Part shown: positions 8,804 through 16,980 of the stretch, piece after piece
Layout of the letters: each line of letters starts with the position of its first letter
Position numbering within the stretch: position 1 is the first letter of the stretch
Source of the DNA: Bog-473 sp963766995
GTDB taxonomy: Bacteria; Actinomycetota; Acidimicrobiia; Acidimicrobiales; RAAP-2
DNA length: 64,000 bases
NCBI GenBank assembly: GCA_963766995.1
Contig: CAVYCE010000001.1
Coordinates: forward strand, 930,001 to 994,000
Direction of reading: 5' to 3'
Position numbers and translations under genes: made by a program
The notes under the pieces: generated by a model
Told to the model about the DNA's origin: nothing
Database searches by the model: none
What the model saw: the letters and a program-made list of their open reading frames with translations, nothing else

Positions 8804-9192
8804 AGATAGAGGCGTTGTTCCTGCTCTTCTTGGGCCTCTTTTTCGGTCTGGTGGGGTTGGTGTACTGGTTCTGGAGTTATGAAGATGGCGGCGGCACCAT
8901 GTTGGCCGGCACGGCCGCCCTGGGGTTCTTGCCCGGCAGCTACTACTACTTTTGGCATCGACGGATGGGCAAGCGCCTCGAAGACCGCGATGACGCCACC
9001 ATCGAAGAGGGCGCCGGCATCATCAGCGCTTTCCCTGGCTCTTCCATCTGGCCCTTCGTTCTGGGCATGGGTGCCTTCCTGACGGTGCTCTCCCTAGTCT
9101 TCGGCATCTGGCTCATCTTCCTGGGCATTCCGCTGATCCTCACCGCCCTCACCGGCGTGACCGCAGAGAGTCGGCGGGGCGGAGAGCACTGA
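8800..9192 (+). CDS. ctaF: cytochrome c oxidase subunit IV, actinobacterial type
   Basis: A 130-residue small membrane subunit of the actinobacterial aa3 oxidase. It has two hydrophobic segments near the N terminus, a charged middle (KRLEDRDDATIEEGAG) and two more at the C-terminal end, as expected for CtaF. ATGA overlap with ctaD shows coupling. Its position directly after ctaD is the conserved actinobacterial layout. Subunit III (ctaE) lies apart, with qcrCAB at 20.5-21.1 kb. Confidence 0.88.
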   Translation: MKIEALFLLFLGLFFGLVGLVYWFWSYEDGGGTMLAGTAALGFLPGSYYYFWHRRMGKRLEDRDDATIEEGAGIISAFPGSSIWPFVLGMGAFLTVLSLVFGIWLIFLGIPLILTALTGVTAESRRGGEH

Positions 9193-9241
9193 TTCAGCCG
9201 GCCGAGCCGTCGCGCTCGGTCGACCCTTCGAGGGAGCCAGT

Positions 9242-9247
9242 TAGCCT
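9242..9247 (+). promoter_or_regulatory. -10-like TAGCCT, leaderless start of MFS gene
   Basis: TAGCCT lies 6 bases before the GTG at 9254. No Shine-Dalgarno sequence is visible. Confidence 0.45.
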
Positions 9248-9253
9248 GAGCGG

Positions 9254-10480
9254 GTGACATCGTCCGCCACTACGTCCAAGGGGCTTTCCGGCTCAATGGT
9301 CGCCCTTATGGCGGTGGCCACCGGTGCCGTCGTGGCCAACCTGTATTACGCCCAGCCAGTGCTGCACCAAGTGGCTCGTGACTTCCACAGCAGCCCTGGC
9401 CCGGCTGCGCTCATCATCACATGCACTCAAGTGGGCTACGCCGCTGGTTTGCTTCTCGTCGTCCCACTTGGCGACCTCCACCCTCGACGCACCTTGGTCA
9501 GCCGAATCTTTGCCGCTGCGGCGGTGGCGCTGATCGCCTGTGCCGTGGCGCCGTCGCTGTGGTTATTCAGCCTGGCCTCAGTGGCCGTGGGCGCTGCCTC
9601 GGTCGCCGGTCAGGTCATGATCCCCTTCGCCGCCGATCTGGCGCCCGAGGAACGGAGGGGGCGGGTGGTGGCCCGCATCATGTCGGGCCTCCTCCTCGGC
9701 ATCCTGCTGGCCCGGACGCTCTCCGGTGCCATGGCTCAGCTCGCTGGATGGCGCTCCATCTACTGGCTCTCGGCCGGCCTCATGGTGATCTTCTCCATCG
9801 TTTTATGGCGCGCCCTTCCCAGCGAAGCAACACGGCCCCATTCCTCGTATTGGTGCCTGGTGCAGTCATCACTCCGCCTCCTGATCGATGAGCCTGTGCT
9901 CCGACGCCGGGCCTGGCACGGCGCCTGTGCCTTCGCTTGCTTCAGCGTGTTGTGGACCACCATCGCGTTCCTCCTTTCCGGTTCGCCGTATCACTACACC
10001 AACGCAGTGATCGGCCTTTTCGGATTGGTCGGAGCGGGCGGCATTCTGGCCGCCAACGCGGCCGGAAAACTGGCCGACGCCAACCGGCTCACGCTCTCGA
10101 CCGTGGTAGCGGGCGTCCTGATCGTTGGTTCTTTCGCCATCTTGTGGACCGGGCGATCGTCGCTCGTCGCTCTCATTATCGGGATTGTCGTTCTCGACGT
10201 CGGCACCCAAGGGATGCAGATCACTAACCAGTCCATCATTTACGCCCTTCGACCCGACGCGCGCAGCCGCATCAACAGTGCGTACATGTTTTGCTACTTC
10301 TTGGGCGGCGCACTGGGTTCGGTCACGGCCGGCATCGCTTACACCTCGTCGGGCTGGTCGGGCGTGTGCGTACTCGGAGGATGCTTCGGTCTGCTCTCCG
10401 TGCTGATGACTGTGGTCGATCGACTGCACCCTGCCAGCGCTGGTCCACGTGCGGCGCCGGCAATGCAGACAGCGTCCTGA
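9254..10480 (+). CDS. MFS transporter (YnfM/drug-efflux-like)
   Basis: A 408-residue major facilitator with about twelve transmembrane segments. NLYYAQPVLHQVARDF in the first helix is a signature of the YnfM/YgaY-type subgroup. The loop between helices 2 and 3 has GDLHPRRTLVSR, the MFS motif A, and PEERRGRVVARIMSG lies after helix 4. It is probably a proton-driven exporter of small molecules, with the substrate unknown. The GTG start is set by the TAGCCT hexamer 6 bases upstream. It stands alone in its transcription unit. Confidence 0.85.
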   Translation: MTSSATTSKGLSGSMVALMAVATGAVVANLYYAQPVLHQVARDFHSSPGPAALIITCTQVGYAAGLLLVVPLGDLHPRRTLVSRIFAAAAVALIACAVAPSLWLFSLASVAVGAASVAGQVMIPFAADLAPEERRGRVVARIMSGLLLGILLARTLSGAMAQLAGWRSIYWLSAGLMVIFSIVLWRALPSEATRPHSSYWCLVQSSLRLLIDEPVLRRRAWHGACAFACFSVLWTTIAFLLSGSPYHYTNAVIGLFGLVGAGGILAANAAGKLADANRLTLSTVVAGVLIVGSFAILWTGRSSLVALIIGIVVLDVGTQGMQITNQSIIYALRPDARSRINSAYMFCYFLGGALGSVTAGIAYTSSGWSGVCVLGGCFGLLSVLMTVVDRLHPASAGPRAAPAMQTAS

Positions 10481-10526
10481 GTGAGAGTCAGCAGGAATCA
10501 AGAAGCCTTCGCCCTGGGGTCTGTCG

Positions 10527-10532
10527 TACCCT
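10527..10532 (+). promoter_or_regulatory. -10-like TACCCT upstream of DUF1059-like gene
   Basis: TACCCT precedes a leader of about 24 bases that contains GAGAGG before the ATG at 10563, so this gene would have a leadered transcript. Confidence 0.35.
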
Positions 10533-10562
10533 GGTCATGTTCTGACAAGAGAGGCGAACATC

Positions 10563-10799
10563 ATGAAGACCATGACATGCAGTCAATTAGGCGGTCCCTG
10601 CGAGCACGCTCACCAGGGCGAATCCGCCGATGCGGTCATAAAGGCGCAGGACCAACACCTGAAAGGCGTAGTGGCCGGCGGTGACACGGCACACGCAGCT
10701 GCACTGAAGGAGATGAAGGGCCGATGGAAGCACCCCATCGCTGGCATGGGTTGGTACCGGAAAGCGAAAAGCGATTTCGCCGCTCTCCCCGAGGATTAA
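10563..10799 (+). CDS. small DUF1059-like protein
   Basis: A 78-residue soluble protein. MKTMTCSQLGGPCEHAHQGE near the start matches the DUF1059 pattern, in which a Cys-x6-Cys pair opens a short domain of unknown function. The C-terminal half is Lys-rich (KEMKGRWKHP). GAGAGGCG precedes the ATG. It converges on the SCO6745-type gene with a 9-base gap. No function can be assigned. Confidence 0.65.
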   Translation: MKTMTCSQLGGPCEHAHQGESADAVIKAQDQHLKGVVAGGDTAHAAALKEMKGRWKHPIAGMGWYRKAKSDFAALPED

Positions 10800-10808
10800 G
10801 ACCCGCCG

Positions 10809-11684
10809 TCAGCCCGCCGGCGGTGGCCAGGGCAGTCCCATGTTGTTCAGAGGGGTGACGGTGCCCGACCCCATGACCGCTTCGGCCAGAGGTTGCAGAA
10901 GGCTGACGAGTTCAGTGACGCCGTCACTCCCTATGCCCTCAACAATTCCGGTGGATAGTCGGTCCGTGGTTGACTCCATCCCGTCGCGAATAGTGCGACC
11001 AACGTTGGTGATCGCACCAGAAGGATCCAACCAACCCTTGGCCCGCAGTGCACTGATGGTCGCGGTCCACTCCGCTTCTGTCCAGCCGCGGTTCACTCTG
11101 AGGGCATCGGGATCGGAGCGACCGGTGGCCGACTGAAGCACCAACGCTTCGCACGGTGAGATCTCAGCCTCGACCAGGGCAGCCACATGTCCGTCGCCGC
11201 GGTACTCCCGCATGGTGGTCAGTGACTGCCACAGCGAGAGGTGCGCCACCGGCCCAGGGGTGATGGCGGCATTGGCCCCTCCGAGAGCGCGTCCGGCAAT
11301 CTCACAGCACTCCACCGCCTGGCGGGCCAGGACCGCGGCTCGTTGCACTCCATCTGCGTCAATGGCGTCACCCAGAAGGCGTCGAAGTGCTTCATCCATC
11401 GCATCGAGTCGAGCGTCGAGCAGGCGTTCCGGACTGGCGTGGGACCAGGCATCGGGCAGCGCTCGAGCCACCATGCGGGGGTGAAAGTTGTAAAAGAGGG
11501 CGCCGACGACCTCGGGGGGAGCCGGCCCCAGCGGGGCGGCACGACAACCGAAGTAGCTCATCCACCCACCTTTGAGGCCCAACCTGTCGGTGTGTCGACG
11601 CGTTTCCGGGGAGAAGTAGGTCACGGCGTGTATGGGCTCGCCGAACTGCCACACCATCCGGGCCAGGGCGGGATCCACGGTCAT
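10809..11684 (-). CDS. SCO6745 family protein (SalK-like)
   Basis: A 291-residue protein resembling the actinobacterial SCO6745/SalK family. These proteins start with a segment like the EPIHAVTYFSPE seen here at about residue 16-27, continue with GLKGGWMSYFGCRAAPLGPAPPEVVGA, and have a C-terminal winged-helix-like region (RGWTEAEWTATISALRAKGWLD). The biochemical role is unknown. It has no signal peptide. It is monocistronic and flanked by the convergent DUF1059-like gene and the divergent RidA-type gene. Confidence 0.7.
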   Translation of the reverse strand: MTVDPALARMVWQFGEPIHAVTYFSPETRRHTDRLGLKGGWMSYFGCRAAPLGPAPPEVVGALFYNFHPRMVARALPDAWSHASPERLLDARLDAMDEALRRLLGDAIDADGVQRAAVLARQAVECCEIAGRALGGANAAITPGPVAHLSLWQSLTTMREYRGDGHVAALVEAEISPCEALVLQSATGRSDPDALRVNRGWTEAEWTATISALRAKGWLDPSGAITNVGRTIRDGMESTTDRLSTGIVEGIGSDGVTELVSLLQPLAEAVMGSGTVTPLNNMGLPWPPPAG

Positions 11685-11809
11685 GGGCCCAAGGATGCCC
11701 CCATGAGGGCGGTGACTTCAAGGGCGACCAAAATATCCCTTCGTCATCCAAAGACTGTTGTCGCTAGATTCACAAACGGTGACGGCATCGCGTGCTTGGA
11801 GGAATTCCA

Positions 11810-12202
11810 ATGGATCGAACCGACGTGAACCCGTGGGAATGGTCGAAAGCGTTCGGCTTCTCGCAGGCAATCGCGGTAACGGGAGCTGAGAGGATCCTCA
11901 TCTGCTCCGGGCAGACCGGTATGGCCGAAGATGGGTCGCCGCCCTCCTCCTCGGACATGGGCGAACAGGTGAAGAAAGCCTTTGAGAACCTTGGCGCAGT
12001 GCTAAAGACCGCTGGATTCGTCACCTCTGACGTGGTCAAGGTCAACTACTTCACAACGGACGTCGACGAGTTGATCGCCGTGCTGAGGCCACTTTCATCA
12101 GCGTTTTTCGGCGACAATCTCCCAGCTTCAACCCTTCTCGGCGTCTCTCGACTGGCCTTTCCACAGCTCAAGATCGAGATTGAGGCAACGGCGGCTCGCT
12201 AA
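11810..12202 (+). CDS. RidA family protein
   Basis: A 130-residue RidA/YjgF-type protein. Family features are an N-terminal region ending in AVTGAERILICSGQTGM (about residue 21-37), the central VKKAFENLGAVLKTAGF and VVKVNYF, and a C-terminal PASTLLGVSRLAFPQLKIEIEA. Members often deaminate reactive enamines or imines. The conserved Arg of active RidA would lie near the C terminus and appears as Ser-Arg-Leu here, so activity is plausible but unproven. The ATG follows TTGGAGGAA. It converges on the EthD-type gene. Confidence 0.85.
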   Translation: MDRTDVNPWEWSKAFGFSQAIAVTGAERILICSGQTGMAEDGSPPSSSDMGEQVKKAFENLGAVLKTAGFVTSDVVKVNYFTTDVDELIAVLRPLSSAFFGDNLPASTLLGVSRLAFPQLKIEIEATAAR

Positions 12203-12214
12203 AGATCGAAGCGG

Positions 12215-12520
12215 TCAAAGCCGAGCTTGCTCCTCAACTGTGAGCACTTCGAGCGTTGCTTCGTATGTCTGCTGCAAGCGTCCTGCGTCAGCCAGAAGCC
12301 GCTGACCTTCGTCTGATCCGAGAGCGCCCTGCATGGCTTCAATGTCATCAAAGGTCATTTCGGCCATTCGATAGAACGGACCATCGAGAGCCTTTGAAGC
12401 GACCGCTCCTTTCAGACCAGGCAGTACAGCAACCAATGGAATGTGGATTGATCCGTACTCGTCTTCAAATTTGTCTGGATCATTCGGAGTGCCCCAAAGA
12501 GCAACAACCTTTACCGTCAC
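12215..12520 (-). CDS. EthD family reductase-like protein
   Basis: A 101-residue dimeric alpha/beta-barrel-type protein. VKVVALWGTPNDPDKFEDEY followed by HIPLVAVLPGLKG is the EthD-domain pattern, in which an Asp/His-containing first strand and a following helix form the family signature. EthD proteins are found with ether or aromatic degradation oxygenases, but many are of unknown role. The GTG start was chosen because GAGGAGG precedes it, discarding a 16-codon upstream extension. It is transcribed away from the SDR gene, 80 bases downstream of that gene's stop. Confidence 0.75.
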   Translation of the reverse strand: MTVKVVALWGTPNDPDKFEDEYGSIHIPLVAVLPGLKGAVASKALDGPFYRMAEMTFDDIEAMQGALGSDEGQRLLADAGRLQQTYEATLEVLTVEEQARL

Positions 12521-12600
12521 GACAACCTCCTCGTTGAGTACGGGCCTCTGAGCGACGATACCTTTCATTTGATTCGGATTCCGAGGAACGTTTCTGTCGA

Positions 12601-13530
12601 TCAGGGTTGCTTGAAGTAGTGGCCTTCCTCCAGGTCCTCAATCAGTCCTGAATGGGTCGGCGACCATCCGACCAGTTCCTTGGTGATGGTGTTCGAGCTG
12701 GGTGAATCCAAGGCGATGGCGAAGGCCAGGAAGCCGAAGTGGTCGAAGGCCACGTTGGGGTCGATGGACTCCACCGGAACATCGAGGTGCCCTCCAATGA
12801 CCTCGGCGATCTGGCGCAGGGAGATGCCCTCCTCGGCCACACCGTGCAGGGCCGACCCGGCCGGAGCCTTCTCCAGGGCCAGTTGGAACAGATGCGCGGC
12901 ATCGAGGCGATGTGCGGCCGGCCAACGGTTGGTGCCATCACCGATGTATCCGGACACGCCCTTCTCGCGCGCTACCGCGACCAGGGTCGAGACGAAGCCC
13001 TGATCTCCATCGCCATGACAGGTCGGAGCCAGCCGGACGACGGATGATCGAATGCCCTGTGCAGCCAGGCCCAGCACCACCTGGCCAGTACCGCGACGGG
13101 TCAGCGGTCCGCCGCTCAGCTGCAGCGCCTCAGGTTCAAGGACCCGTCCGTCCTCCTCGGTGGAGACTCGTCCAGGGGCCAGCCCGAGCACGCCGGAGGC
13201 GATCACGAAGGGTTTGTCGGTGCCGGACAGGGCTTCACCGAACACCTCGACCACCCGGCGATCGGCATCGGCCGCGCCTGCGAAGTCCCCAGAGAAAGCC
13301 AGGTCGTGCTTGAAGGCGAGGTGCACGACACCATCAGAAGCTGCGGCCACATCCCGAAGGGTCTCAAGATCATCGAGCGAGCCCTCGACCACTTCTACCC
13401 CGGCCGTAGCGAGCACCTTGGCGGCATTCTCCGAGCGGGCCAATCCGACGACATTGTGACCCGAACCAATCAATCCTGGAACCAGCGCCGAGCCGATCCA
13501 ACCTGACGCACCGGTGACAAAAACGCGCAT
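12601..13530 (-). CDS. extended SDR / NAD-dependent epimerase-like oxidoreductase
   Basis: A 309-residue atypical extended short-chain dehydrogenase. The N terminus MRVFVTGASGWIGSALVPGL contains the TGxxGxxG dinucleotide-binding motif. The acidic residue after strand 2 is replaced by Arg (GLARSE), which suggests NADP preference. The usual YxxxK is not clear: at the expected place the sequence is PLTRRGTGQVVL. Related proteins are induced in TetR-controlled two-gene units. The ATG follows GGAGGTG. It is divergent from tetR, with two operator-like palindromes between them, so it is the likely target of that regulator. Confidence 0.8.
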   Translation of the reverse strand: MRVFVTGASGWIGSALVPGLIGSGHNVVGLARSENAAKVLATAGVEVVEGSLDDLETLRDVAAASDGVVHLAFKHDLAFSGDFAGAADADRRVVEVFGEALSGTDKPFVIASGVLGLAPGRVSTEEDGRVLEPEALQLSGGPLTRRGTGQVVLGLAAQGIRSSVVRLAPTCHGDGDQGFVSTLVAVAREKGVSGYIGDGTNRWPAAHRLDAAHLFQLALEKAPAGSALHGVAEEGISLRQIAEVIGGHLDVPVESIDPNVAFDHFGFLAFAIALDSPSSNTITKELVGWSPTHSGLIEDLEEGHYFKQP

Positions 13531-13575
13531 GAGCACCTCCACTTGATTGCTCTTCCTGGAGGTCACCCCCCGAGA

Positions 13576-13598
13576 ATGATGTCAGTTACTGTCATCAT
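13576..13598. promoter_or_regulatory. putative TetR operator 1 (imperfect 23-bp palindrome)
   Basis: The halves ATGATGTCAGT and ACTGTCATCAT surround a central T at 13587; all but one of the 11 base pairs are complementary. It overlaps the start of the predicted SDR transcript. A near-identical core recurs at 13609-13625 with its centre 30 bases away, about three helical turns. Confidence 0.6.
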
Positions 13599-13602
13599 GA
13601 TA
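13597..13602 (-). promoter_or_regulatory. -10-like TATCAT for the SDR gene
   Basis: The minus-strand hexamer TATCAT lies between the two operator-like palindromes. It would give a leader of about 60 bases ending in GGAGGTG, so a bound TetR dimer pair would cover this promoter. Confidence 0.4.
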
Positions 13603-13608
13603 GCACTC

Positions 13609-13625
13609 ATGTCAGTTTCTGTCAT
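13609..13625. promoter_or_regulatory. putative TetR operator 2
   Basis: The sequence ATGTCAGTT-T-CTGTCAT repeats the core of operator 1; over 19 bases the two copies differ at one position. Its palindrome is weaker than that of copy 1. It lies just upstream of the tetR -10 hexamer and could mediate autoregulation. Confidence 0.55.
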
Positions 13626-13635
13626 CACTCTTCGC

Positions 13636-13641
13636 TACGAT
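13636..13641 (+). promoter_or_regulatory. -10-like TACGAT, leaderless start of tetR
   Basis: TACGAT lies 6 bases before the ATG at 13648, and no Shine-Dalgarno sequence is present. Confidence 0.45.
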
Positions 13642-13647
13642 GACGGG

Positions 13648-14220
13648 ATGGCCCGCTGGGAACCCGATAGCCAAGGAAGGCTGGCCCAGGCCGCGCTCGA
13701 TCTCTTCGCCGAGCAGGGCTTTGACAACACCACGGTGGCCGAGATCGCCGAGCGGGCGGGGCTCACCGAACGAACTTTTTTCCGGCACTTCAACGACAAG
13801 CGCGAAGTGCTGTTCGCGGGAGCCAGCGCCCTGCAGGACCTTCTTGTCACTGGGGTGCTCGGCGCACCAGAGGGAACGACACCAATCGAAGCTGTGGTGG
13901 GCGCACTCGAGGCGGGAGCCAGCCTCCTGCAGCAACGACATGCCTTCGCGTTGCACCGTTACCGGGTGATTGAGGCCAGCATCGAATTGCAGGAGCGCGA
14001 ACTGATCAAGTTGGCGTCGTTGGCTACGGCCGTCACCGTCGCCCTGCACGAACGCGGCGTGGCCGAACCGGCCGCCAGCCTGACGGCCGAAGCCGGCATT
14101 GCTATCTTCCGGGTTGCCTTTGCCCGTTGGGTCCAGGAGCCCGAAGATGCAGACTTCGTTCGGCTCATCCGGCAATCACTGGATGATCTCAGGGCTGCCA
14201 CACTGGGGCAGTCAGTGTGA
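13648..14220 (+). CDS. TetR family transcriptional regulator
   Basis: A 190-residue TetR-type repressor. The N-terminal helix-turn-helix is clear: ALDLFAEQGFDNTTVAEIAE, then AGLTERTFFRHFNDKREVLF (about residue 31-50). The C-terminal ligand domain is not distinctive. The start at 13648 is supported by TACGAT 6 bases upstream; the upstream open frame runs through the operators and was rejected. It probably represses itself and the divergent SDR gene through the paired palindromes at 13576-13625. The inducer is unknown. Confidence 0.85.
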   Translation: MARWEPDSQGRLAQAALDLFAEQGFDNTTVAEIAERAGLTERTFFRHFNDKREVLFAGASALQDLLVTGVLGAPEGTTPIEAVVGALEAGASLLQQRHAFALHRYRVIEASIELQERELIKLASLATAVTVALHERGVAEPAASLTAEAGIAIFRVAFARWVQEPEDADFVRLIRQSLDDLRAATLGQSV

Positions 14221-14315
14221 AAGTCACGTAGGTGGGCATTGAGAAGGCAAGGCGTGCGCCCATCGCGTGAGCACCACATGCTCGCCAGACATGGAGACCC
14301 CCTCACTTGCCAACA

Positions 14316-14813
14316 ATGAACGACGATCCCGACATCCCGAAACAATCGCGCATTGCGCACCGAACGGCACAGCTATCCGGAGCGAGCCGTCTGCTACACC
14401 GCATCGACCATGTGGTCTCGATGCCGATCGCAGCCGTCGTCGTTGCCATTTTGGTGGCTGGCTCAGTCGGCGTTGGGATGTCTCTCGGCTTTCCCACTAT
14501 GTGGTTCAACGTGGTGGAGGTGGCGGCAACTGTCATCACCTTGATGATGGTCTTTGCCATTCAGCACACCCAATCAAGGGATCAAGTCGCCACCCAGCGC
14601 AAACTCGACGAGCTCATCCGGGTCATTCCAGGAGCGTCTGAACAGTTGATGATGCTGGAGGAAGCCCCCTCGGACGTGATGCGAGCCGTCGAGGAAGGTC
14701 ATCGAGACAGCAAGGCCGAGACGATGGAGGAAGACGACGTGGACACACTGCCGTCGTGGGACGACCTTCAAAAGACGGCGATGGGATTGACCGGCGACGC
14801 CGTACCTCGATAG
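14316..14813 (+). CDS. low-affinity iron permease family protein
   Basis: A 165-residue protein with two transmembrane segments (about residue 37-57 and 66-85) followed by MMVFAIQHTQSRDQVATQRK and LDELIRVIPGASEQLMMLEE, the signature of bacterial PF04120-type proteins named after fungal Fet4. A transport role in bacteria is not established. The C-terminal tail is acidic and soluble. The ATG at 14316 was chosen over a TTG three codons upstream; no strong ribosome-binding site is visible. Its end overlaps the convergent cyclase gene by 46 bases. Confidence 0.75.
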   Translation: MNDDPDIPKQSRIAHRTAQLSGASRLLHRIDHVVSMPIAAVVVAILVAGSVGVGMSLGFPTMWFNVVEVAATVITLMMVFAIQHTQSRDQVATQRKLDELIRVIPGASEQLMMLEEAPSDVMRAVEEGHRDSKAETMEEDDVDTLPSWDDLQKTAMGLTGDAVPR

Positions 14814-15676
14814 AGGATCAATGGAGCCACCGTCAGGAGAAACCCCCACCTGCGTTCACTGACGCACATGCGTGACAACGCTTCGAGATCCAGGTTGTCG
14901 ATGAGATGCAGGCCCATGGCCACCAGCGCCACGCTGTGCACCGGCAGACCGATACCCTCGACACCAGACGGCATCACATCGGACACCCCGTCACTGCCCA
15001 ACAGGGCCACGTCGTGCGCCTTGAGCCACGGAAGGCACGATGCGTCGAGACCGGCCAATCCATCGTGCGGGTCCCAGGGGCCGTGTTCCTCCCGCCAACG
15101 CCATCGACCGGTGCGCACGAGCAGAATGTCTCCCGACCGTACCGTCAACCCTGATGCAGCTTCGGCCGCCTCCAGGTCCTCGGGGTATATGGGTTGTCCC
15201 GGAGCGAGGGCGTCGACGCCCTGATGATTTGGCATGTCGAGCAGGACGCCGCGGCTCACGATGCCCGATTTGAGATGGTGGATGCCGAGCTTGGTTGCCC
15301 CGTGCGCGGTCACTGTCTCGCTGGAGTAGCCGTTGTAGATCTTGCCCTCATGGAAGATGTGGGACAGGGCGTCAAGGTGACTGGTGGCATACCCGTGGGA
15401 GGCGATGGCGAAGTAGTCCGCCCCCCACCCCTCGGTGGCCGTGCCGATCATGTGATGGGCCACCGGGTTGGGGTTCTCCAGCGACGGAGTGGTTGGCAGC
15501 GGTCGGGCACATGACACCGTGATGCCGGAGCGGACGGTGGCCGCAGCGGCAGCCGTGACCTCGGGGGTGACCAGATTGAGGGCCCCGAGCTGGTCGCCTG
15601 GACCCCACCGCCCCCAGTTGGAGAGCTCCTGGTGGAGGGCCAGAACGGCCTCGGCAGTCATGGGGGCGCGGGTCAC
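14768..15676 (-). CDS. cyclase family protein (kynurenine formamidase-like fold)
   Basis: A 302-residue metal-dependent cyclase/hydrolase family member. SHGYATSHLDALSHIF (about residue 99-114) supplies the His-x-Asp-type metal-binding motif of the family, usually HxGTHxDxP. The internal GHxGTH is here GYATSH, so one motif residue differs. RSGDILLVRTG and LLGSDGVSD are further family features. It is probably cytosolic and hydrolyses an amide or lactone. The GTG start was set by TACTGT 6 bases upstream; an ATG five codons later is the alternative. It is divergent from the P450 gene, a possible functional partner. Confidence 0.78.
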   Translation of the reverse strand: MTRAPMTAEAVLALHQELSNWGRWGPGDQLGALNLVTPEVTAAAAATVRSGITVSCARPLPTTPSLENPNPVAHHMIGTATEGWGADYFAIASHGYATSHLDALSHIFHEGKIYNGYSSETVTAHGATKLGIHHLKSGIVSRGVLLDMPNHQGVDALAPGQPIYPEDLEAAEAASGLTVRSGDILLVRTGRWRWREEHGPWDPHDGLAGLDASCLPWLKAHDVALLGSDGVSDVMPSGVEGIGLPVHSVALVAMGLHLIDNLDLEALSRMCVSERRWGFLLTVAPLILYRGTASPVNPIAVF

Positions 15677-15682
15677 ATCGGG

Positions 15683-15688
15683 ACAGTA
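15683..15688 (-). promoter_or_regulatory. -10-like TACTGT, leaderless start of cyclase gene
   Basis: The minus-strand hexamer TACTGT lies 6 bases before the GTG at 15676, matching the spacing at other leaderless starts in the window. Confidence 0.4.
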
Positions 15689-15749
15689 GCGGTAGCGAGC
15701 CCGTCCCGCCTCGTTGCATCGATATGTCGAGTGGGTGAATGATCGCCCC

Positions 15750-16973
15750 ATGAGCCAGGTGGAGCCCATCTCGTTGAATGCCGTCACCAAGGACCCTGAA
15801 GTTCGGCGAAATCCCTATCCCGTGTATGCGGGATTGCGCGAGAAGGGACGGATCCTCCCCAATGATTTGGGCGGTTGGATACTGCCCCGCTACGCCGAGT
15901 GTGCCAGCGTCCTGCGCGACGCTCGGTTCAGCGCCGACTCACGCCATCAGACCAACTTCGAGGTGTTCGTACAGCTAGCTGAGGCAGTGGGCCTGAGCGA
16001 TCTGCTACAAGTGTTCGGGCGCCTCATGCTCTTCGTCGATCCACCCGATCACACCCGCCTGCGTCGCATTGCCAGCAAGGCATTCACGATACGGACGGTG
16101 GAGGCCATGCGGCCGCGCATTGGCGCCATTGTGGATCAACTGTTGGACGGGGTGAGCGGGGATGGCGGCATGGAGTTAGTGGAGGCACTGGCCTTCCCTC
16201 TGCCCGTGACCGTTATCAGCGAGATGCTCGGCGTGCCGACCGCCGACCACGCGCTATTGCGCGGTTGGACCAGCGAAGTCATCAAGGCGCTCGATCCCAT
16301 TGACGACCCCATGGTCCTGTTCCCGGCCGCCGAAGCGTTCCGAGCGATGCAGGGCTACTTCGACGAGCTGGTGCAGGAGCGTCGGCGCCATCCGGGCACC
16401 GATCTCCTCTCGGCCTTCATTGCCGCCGAGGACGACGGTGACCGACTCAGCCATGACGAGCTCCTCGATACCACAATTCTGCTTTTTGCCGCCGGCCACG
16501 AGACCACCGTCAATCTTATTACCGGAGGCGCCTACAACCTCTTCAGTTATCCCGATCAAGTGTCGAGACTGCGAGATGACTTCAGCCTCATGGCCGGTGC
16601 CGTGGAAGAGTGCCTGCGCTTTGGGCCACCGGTGCAGCTGACTGGCCGGATCGCCATCGAGGATGCCGAGGTGGCCGGCGAGCTGGTCACCCGTGGCACC
16701 GAAGTCATCGTCATGATCGCTTCAGCCAATCGGGATCCCGAGGAATTCAGTGACCCCGAGCAACTCTTGGTCGACCGCTCTGACAACAAACATCTGTCGT
16801 TCAGCGGAGGCATCCATGTCTGCCTGGGTGCGCCCTTGGCCCGTATTGAAGCGCAGGAATCATTCGCCAGACTGCTGCGGCGCTTTCCGAAGTTAGAACT
16901 GGCCGATACGGAGGTGGAGTGGAAACCCACCTCGACCATTCGAGGCCCCAAGGCGCTCCAGCTGTCCTGGTAG
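15750..16973 (+). CDS. cytochrome P450
   Basis: A 407-residue soluble bacterial P450 (CYP class I type). The I-helix oxygen-binding motif is AGHETT, the K-helix ExxR appears in EECLRF, and the heme-binding loop FSGGIHVCLG fits FxxGxHxCxG with its Cys as axial ligand. Partner ferredoxin and reductase genes are not adjacent. It probably hydroxylates a small hydrophobic substrate, unknown from sequence. The ATG at 15750 gives the typical length. It ends 7 bases from the stop of the convergent qcrB gene. Confidence 0.9.
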   Translation: MSQVEPISLNAVTKDPEVRRNPYPVYAGLREKGRILPNDLGGWILPRYAECASVLRDARFSADSRHQTNFEVFVQLAEAVGLSDLLQVFGRLMLFVDPPDHTRLRRIASKAFTIRTVEAMRPRIGAIVDQLLDGVSGDGGMELVEALAFPLPVTVISEMLGVPTADHALLRGWTSEVIKALDPIDDPMVLFPAAEAFRAMQGYFDELVQERRRHPGTDLLSAFIAAEDDGDRLSHDELLDTTILLFAAGHETTVNLITGGAYNLFSYPDQVSRLRDDFSLMAGAVEECLRFGPPVQLTGRIAIEDAEVAGELVTRGTEVIVMIASANRDPEEFSDPEQLLVDRSDNKHLSFSGGIHVCLGAPLARIEAQESFARLLRRFPKLELADTEVEWKPTSTIRGPKALQLSW

Positions 16974-16980
16974 GTCCGCC

